Part shown: positions 8,713 through 12,486 of the stretch, piece after piece
Layout: each line of letters begins with the position of its first letter
Numbering within the stretch: the first letter of the stretch is position 1
Source of the DNA: Chlorella sp. KRBP
Lineage: Eukaryota; Chlorophyta; Trebouxiophyceae; Chlorellales; Chlorellaceae
Assembly: GCA_004335735.1 (NCBI GenBank)
Contig: QAXK01015474.1
Coordinates: forward strand, 1 to 12,486
DNA: 12,486 nt
Direction: 5' to 3'
Translations under genes and position numbers: made by a program
The notes under the pieces: model-generated
Database searches by the model: none
What the model was told of the DNA's origin: nothing
Seen by the model: the letters and a program-made list of their open reading frames with translations, nothing else

Positions 8713-8727
8713 CGTTCTTGTATCGAC
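8713..8727 (-). promoter_or_regulatory. Second copy of the 15-nt promoter motif
   Basis: Minus-strand sequence GTCGATACAAGAACG, 149-163 bp before the U2AF start, differs at one base from the copy before the CBS gene. Relative to NAA50 it lies 183-197 bp upstream in the opposite orientation. Confidence 0.35.
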
Positions 8728-8781
8728 TGCAGTTGTAAGGGGAATGACAGTTTGTTGTACAACCACCACTGGAGTCCAGGT

Positions 8782-8798
8782 GGTCCAGGTCCTGGACC
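8782..8798. promoter_or_regulatory. Perfect inverted repeat in divergent promoter
   Basis: GGTCCAGG, one T, then CCTGGACC form an 8-bp perfect inverted repeat. The symmetry suits a dimeric DNA-binding protein. It is about 112 bp before the NAA50 start and 218 bp before the U2AF start. It could instead be a 5' UTR hairpin of NAA50 if transcription begins upstream. Confidence 0.5.
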
Positions 8799-8909
8799 AA
8801 TGCCCGGCATTGCCTGGCAAAGCCCTGCTTGGCGAACTTCTGGCGTATTTCCAACACATAGCACAGACCATCACTGATCTTGCTTTGATACCAACGTTGC
8901 TGCCCTGGT

Positions 8910-10871
8910 ATGTCAGCAGCCACTGCTGGATCAACGATCACCTTCCAGCCCTTGGGCCCAGAACACCTAAAAGCATTGAAGACGCTCAACAACGTACTGT
9001 TCCCCATAAAGTATCACGTAGGTGCCGGTGTGCATCACAATTCTGTGGTTCTTGCTGTGTACCGCCACCAGAACATCAGACACACCAAGGCCTGCTGCCT
9101 TTTGTGCAGGACCGAGTGTATGAGGATGCACTGGCATGTGGGCCTGTGTCTCAGTTGGGTGAGAGTCATTTTGACTGCAGCAATCACATCACCCTCAGCA
9201 TAGGCCACGACAAAGAGCAGCGTGGGCCTTGACGGACATGCACACCCTTGGACAGACATGCATATTCATTGGAACAGCCGTCACCCACAGCATCCCTTCA
9301 CTGCAGCAGTCTGACATACCACTACATGTCCAGAAAAGCGTGTAAGACCCTGTCAGTTTTGAGATTGGGGGCCTGGCCAGCCCTTTGACACCAGTGCACT
9401 GCAGCACAGGCAGGGTGTGACGGCAATGCATGTCAAGAACGGCACGGCTTCCGTTGTCAGTAGTGACATTGGGTGGCCTGGCCAGGCCCATACCTCTCAG
9501 TAAACGTCTGTACTGCTTGCAGCGTTTGAGGGCAACGCACTTGTAGGAGCCATCTTGTGTCGCTTGGAATCACTGGTAAGTGCGTCGAACCAGCACAACA
9601 CCATGGCACCTGCAGAGGCGACAGTCCTGTGGGAGTGGGGATGACATTCTGCTCTGCTGCTGTTGCAGTTTGTGCAATCAATGCCAAGGAAACCTGGACC
9701 TGATATGGTCTTTTGCATGAACGTGCATTGACTGTGCATTTACTGCACATTGACTGTTTATGGACTGCACATCGATGTGCATCTTGAATGCTGCTGCTGT
9801 GGTGCTGCAGCCGGATGGTGGCGCACAGCTTTACATAATCTCACTCGGCGTGCTGGCACCCTACAGAGCACAGGGCATAGGTGAGGGACGGGGTTTCACA
9901 GACAGCAGTTGCAGCCTATCTGGCTGTTTCTGTTGCCAGCCATGGTGTGTCATGGTACATGCGCTGTACCGCATGGGTGGCACAATATCAGCTCATCCTG
10001 CCTGGATTGGGTGCTGCCATTCTTCTGGGAAGGGGAACGAGACAGCAAGCATCCATGCATCAACGCAGCTTGAGCTGTTGCAAAATATGCATGGCGCCCT
10101 GATTCCTGACGGCTTTCATCAGCAGCATCCTGTGGCCCTGGCAGCCGTGCTGGCAGCACCCCAATACAAGCTGTCAACAGTAGCATGTGTGTGCCTGCAC
10201 CAGGTTCCAAGCTGCTTGAGGCCAGCCTGTGTGAGTGTGAGGGTGATGACGTCATCAGGCAGGCGCTGCTGCATGTCCACACAGCCAACACCGAGGCCAT
10301 GGACTGGTACCAGCACAGAGGCTTCAAGGTGGGTGACCTGCTGCAGGCGCTGGCAGGGAGGCTGTTTCAGCATTATCACTACGCAGGCAAGCAGGCAGGC
10401 AGGCACGAAGAAAGCAGCTCGATATCACTCACAGAAGTAGAAGCTAGGGGGTATGGGTTTGTGTTGTCAAGCACCGCAGCAGATAGCCCCATACATTCCA
10501 CGTGGTGACTCCCACATGGGCCACAGAGTAAGCCGTGGCTGTTGAACCCAATGACTGCTGTCAGACTGTTGTTGCTACCACGATCATGACCTGGGGTCAG
10601 CAGTTGGTGAGGTTCAGGCTGGGTGGGGTTTAACCTGGCCTGTTTCATGTACGCAGTCATTGTGAAGGGCGTTCCTGCTGGCTGAAGAATCAGCCCGCAG
10701 GATCTGATGGTTGGCATGTTGTAGCCATCTGAGTCTCAATGAACGCCATGCGCCTGTGTTACGCTGTCACAGGTTGACCAGATAGCCAAGGATTACTACA
10801 AGCGGCTGGAGCCGCGGGATGCAGCAGTGCTGGTGAAGCAGCTCAACTGCAGCACAACTCAGGCGACCTGA
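8910..10871 (+). CDS. NAA50: N-alpha-acetyltransferase 50 (NAA50/San)
   Basis: Six exons join in phase: 8910-9017, 9110-9158, 9523-9575, 9811-9880, 10204-10328, 10773-10871 (504 nt, 167 residues plus TGA; human NAA50 is 169). An in-frame TGA at 8886-8888 fixes the start. The enzyme transfers acetyl from acetyl-CoA to N-terminal Met of nascent proteins, often at the ribosome with NatA, and has a role in sister chromatid cohesion in animals. Seen: substrate-pocket Phe31-Pro32-Ile33 and Tyr35 (human FPV, Tyr31); GAILCRLE strand; catalytic Tyr78 in LYIISLG and His117 in LLHVH, spaced 39 apart as Tyr73/His112 in human; acetyl-CoA loop RAQGIG (89-94); and DYYKRLEPRDA with Tyr144 matching human Tyr139. 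Nothing looks broken. Introns are 92-444 bp; intron 2 holds a diverged duplication. Divergently paired with the U2AF65-like gene. Identification is very secure. Confidence 0.94.
9325..9490. repeat. Diverged tandem duplication, period about 104 bp, in NAA50 intron 2
   Basis: Blocks at 9325-9385 and 9429-9490 share CATGTC, TGTCAG, ATTGGG and CCTGGCCAG at matching offsets, with one 1-nt indel. Identity over the first 47 positions is about two thirds by eye. The GGCCTGGCCAGGCC core of the second copy is itself palindromic. It may be a small decayed repeat family member or an old local duplication. Confidence 0.65.
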
Positions 10872-11301
10872 GTGCATGTGACTATAGGACGACTGCCACT
10901 GCTGGGCTGCACAGCACTGTTGTGATGACTGAGTAGTGACATGAGGTGTTGGCTGACGCAAGTGTGGTTGTGTGACCCACATACAGGCGCCCATGGCCAC
11001 TGCATTTGGAATGTGATAGCATGCTCTGTCAACTGGGGCTGGCTGCTACAACACCTCGACAGTGTTGGGAGGCTGAGTTGAACAGTAACGGGCTGGGGCT
11101 GCGGCTGGGGCTGCCGGTTGCCGTCAGCGTGGCTTCAGCACCGTCCTGGAGTTGCTAGCTATAGATGCTGTTGAGGTGTTGCTCTGGCCAGCTGTCTTGA
11201 CTCAATAGGGCGGTAACACAGCCATCCTGTCATGTGCCTTCATGGGCTGGATGCATGAACGCGTACATGGCATGGCCTGCCGCAACACAGCACGAGTGAT
11301 C

Positions 11302-11306
11302 TTACA
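11302..11306 (-). terminator. Candidate TGTAA poly(A) signal for the UMP kinase gene
   Basis: This is the first minus-strand TGTAA I found past the stop at 11964, about 660 nt downstream. The implied 3' UTR is long, and a variant signal closer to the stop is possible. Confidence 0.3.
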
Positions 11307-11632
11307 CTGGTTGGGTGCAACATATGGGCTCGAGAACCACCCAGCTGACCTGGCCAGTAGAGCTTGGGCAAGGAACATATGTGTGTGCCACATGCTTAGT
11401 CAGCCTGCTGCCGCTATTGCAGGGCGCAGGAATCATGCAAAGTCCTCAGAACAACATTGCTGATTCCGACCATACCACGCAACAATAGTTGCCATCAAAA
11501 CTGGCCCTTTGGTGCTATATGCAACACAAAGTCCCGCCACACGCATGCAGGTTGGACACACAGCACTGTATGCCCAGGCCCGGGTTCCAACCTTGAGTGC
11601 TGGTTAGTGGGAGTGACATCCGGACAATGGCA

Positions 11633-11637
11633 TGTAA
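11633..11637 (+). terminator. Candidate TGTAA poly(A) signal for NAA50
   Basis: This is the first plus-strand TGTAA I found after the NAA50 stop, about 760 nt downstream. If used, the NAA50 3' UTR would overlap the opposing UMP kinase 3' UTR. Confidence 0.3.
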
Positions 11638-11918
11638 AACCCAGCCACAAACTCAACACCCCAGCGTCATGAGCAGAGCACAAGGCTTGCTGCCCTTCAT
11701 CCTGCAGGGTCGCCTTCAACCCTCAGTCACAGCTGCTGCACTAACACATGCTTGCAGCCAATAAGCTGCAGCTGTCCCGACACCAATGCCTGGCAGCAAC
11801 AACTCGATCCAGTACAAAAACCCGCACAAGCTGTGCTCAGCCAGCCCAATCCCAACATCAAACCTAAGTCCTATGCTGTCTGCGCACACTGCTTACTGGC
11901 ATGCCCCACTCGGCGCCT

Positions 11919-11958
11919 TGCTATGCTGGGTTGCAGTGTGCTATGCTGTGCTATGCTG
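11919..11958. repeat. Three copies of TGCTATGCTG beside the UMP kinase stop
   Basis: Copies at 11919-11928, 11939-11948 and 11949-11958 lie immediately past the minus-strand stop codon, in the presumed 3' UTR. Probably replication slippage. Confidence 0.7.
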
Positions 11959-11963
11959 CGACG

Positions 11964-12486
11964 TCAGCACGTGTGAGACACCAGGGTGCCCACATCCTCA
12001 CCCATGGCTGCCCGCATGATGTTGCCAGGCACCATTGCATCAAAGATGACGATCTTGATGTCATTCTCTTTGCAGAGTGTGACAGCTGTCTCGTCCATGA
12101 CCTGCACAGGGCACAGACACACGCACAGAGGCACAGCAACACAAAACGTCAACAACACGGGAACACTGCACATAGTAGTGTCATGTCAACCCTGCTCCAC
12201 ACCAGCAGACCTCACATCTGTCTTTGATAAATCGAATCGCTACCTGTGAAGACCAGCAGTGCCACGTCTGGCAGGGAATGTGCTGAGGGCTGCAAGCCAT
12301 TTGGAACATACTCCAAGACATATCAAAGCACAGCGTCCAGCTGTCCAGGCACCCTCCTGTCAGGGCCCCACACACCTGCAGCCCCTCGTCCGTGACCTGC
12401 TTGTAGCTGAGCCGCTCGTAGCGCTGCGCCTTCTCAGGGTGCTTGACTGGGTCGCAGGTGTACACGCCATCCACCTTGGTGGCCTT
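11964..12486 (-). CDS. UMP kinase (PyrH-type), C-terminal part; 5' end outside window
   Basis: Two exons, 12486-12376 and 12101-11964, join at phase 0 to give 82 residues and a TGA. The intron 12102-12375 is GT-AG (CTGCAG|GTGTGT, TGTGCAG|GTCATG). The first exon carries VDGVYTCDPVKHP, matching the nucleotide-binding DGVFTADPAKDP loop of E. coli PyrH; the second begins VMDETAVTLCKEND and ends with GNIMRAAMGEDVGTLV, matching the PyrH C-terminal helix and strand. The amino-acid-kinase family enzyme phosphorylates UMP to UDP with ATP. In plants the PyrH-type enzyme is plastid-localised (PUMPKIN in Arabidopsis), whereas the cytosolic UMP/CMP kinase belongs to another fold, so a plastid role is likely here. 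The transit peptide and N-terminal half lie beyond base 12486. No lesion is visible in the retained part. Confidence 0.9.

Larger units (their letters stand above)
8565..8909. promoter_or_regulatory. Divergent promoter region between U2AF65-like and NAA50 genes
   Basis: The two start codons face away from each other with 345 bp between, so both 5' UTRs and promoters lie here. Visible elements are the shared 15-nt motif (8713-8727), a perfect interrupted palindrome (8782-8798) overlapping a CCAAT pentamer at 8796-8800, and two adjacent TGCCnGGCA-like units (about 8801-8819). No TATA box is evident. Confidence 0.65.
10872..11963. other. Convergent intergenic region, no convincing gene
   Basis: Lies between the stops of NAA50 (plus) and UMP kinase (minus). 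Open frames here are short and lack recognisable family features, apart from a weak retroelement-like phrase at about 11242-11463. A GGGGCTGCGGCTGG-type repeat occurs around 11093-11115. The region probably consists mostly of two 3' UTRs, judging from the TGTAA positions at 11633 (plus) and 11302 (minus). Confidence 0.5.

Noticed and set aside
9035..9259. Minus-strand frame with an AYAEGDVIAAV phrase opposite NAA50 exon 2
   Set aside because: It briefly resembles the NAA50 strand sequence but is on the wrong strand. The correct exon, reading AFEGNALVGAILCRLE, was found at 9523-9575 in phase.
1..12486. CRISPR array, phage, IS element or bacterial operon
   Set aside because: No regularly spaced repeats with unique spacers, no transposase or phage proteins, and every recognisable gene is intron-split and eukaryotic.

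Overview
The window looks like nuclear DNA of a green alga. Its genes are split by spliceosomal GT-AG introns of about 90-440 bp. The coding sequence is GC-rich and dominated by CTG/GCA/CAG codon runs. A TGTAA motif, the polyadenylation signal typical of chlorophycean algae, lies 42 nt past one stop codon. I assembled exons by hand, requiring GT-AG ends, matching codon phase at every junction and colinearity with recalled family motifs. The lineage call (Chlorophyta, probably Chlorophyceae) is inference.

Layout. (1) 273-1210, minus strand: 5' three exons of a CBS-domain protein that runs off the left edge. (2) 1211-1652: upstream region of that gene. (3) 1699-8564, minus strand: a nine-exon gene for a very large U2AF large-subunit (U2AF65) homologue, about 1,574 residues. 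A standard U2AF65 core (RRM1-RRM2-C-terminal UHM) follows roughly 1,185 residues of low-complexity sequence: Tyr/Gly-rich, Ala-rich, several RS blocks, poly-Q, six Lys-Lys-His repeats and poly-Pro. (4) 8565-8909: 345-bp divergent promoter region with a perfect 17-bp interrupted palindrome. (5) 8910-10871, plus strand: complete six-exon gene for the N-alpha-acetyltransferase NAA50/San (167 residues), with all recognised catalytic positions present. (6) 10872-11963: about 1.1 kb without a convincing gene, probably two converging 3' UTRs. (7) 11964-12486, minus strand: last two exons of a bacterial-type (PyrH-like, probably plastid) UMP kinase that runs off the right edge.

The genes do not form an operon. 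They are ordinary housekeeping genes: pre-mRNA 3' splice-site recognition, N-terminal acetylation, pyrimidine nucleotide metabolism and a CBS sensor or regulator. I see no undescribed multi-gene system. The unusual item is the U2AF65 homologue: its size and extension, an RRM2 that has lost all three RNP aromatic residues, the absence of the usual U2AF35-binding Trp motif, and a 201-nt stop-free in-frame intron that could be retained and translated.
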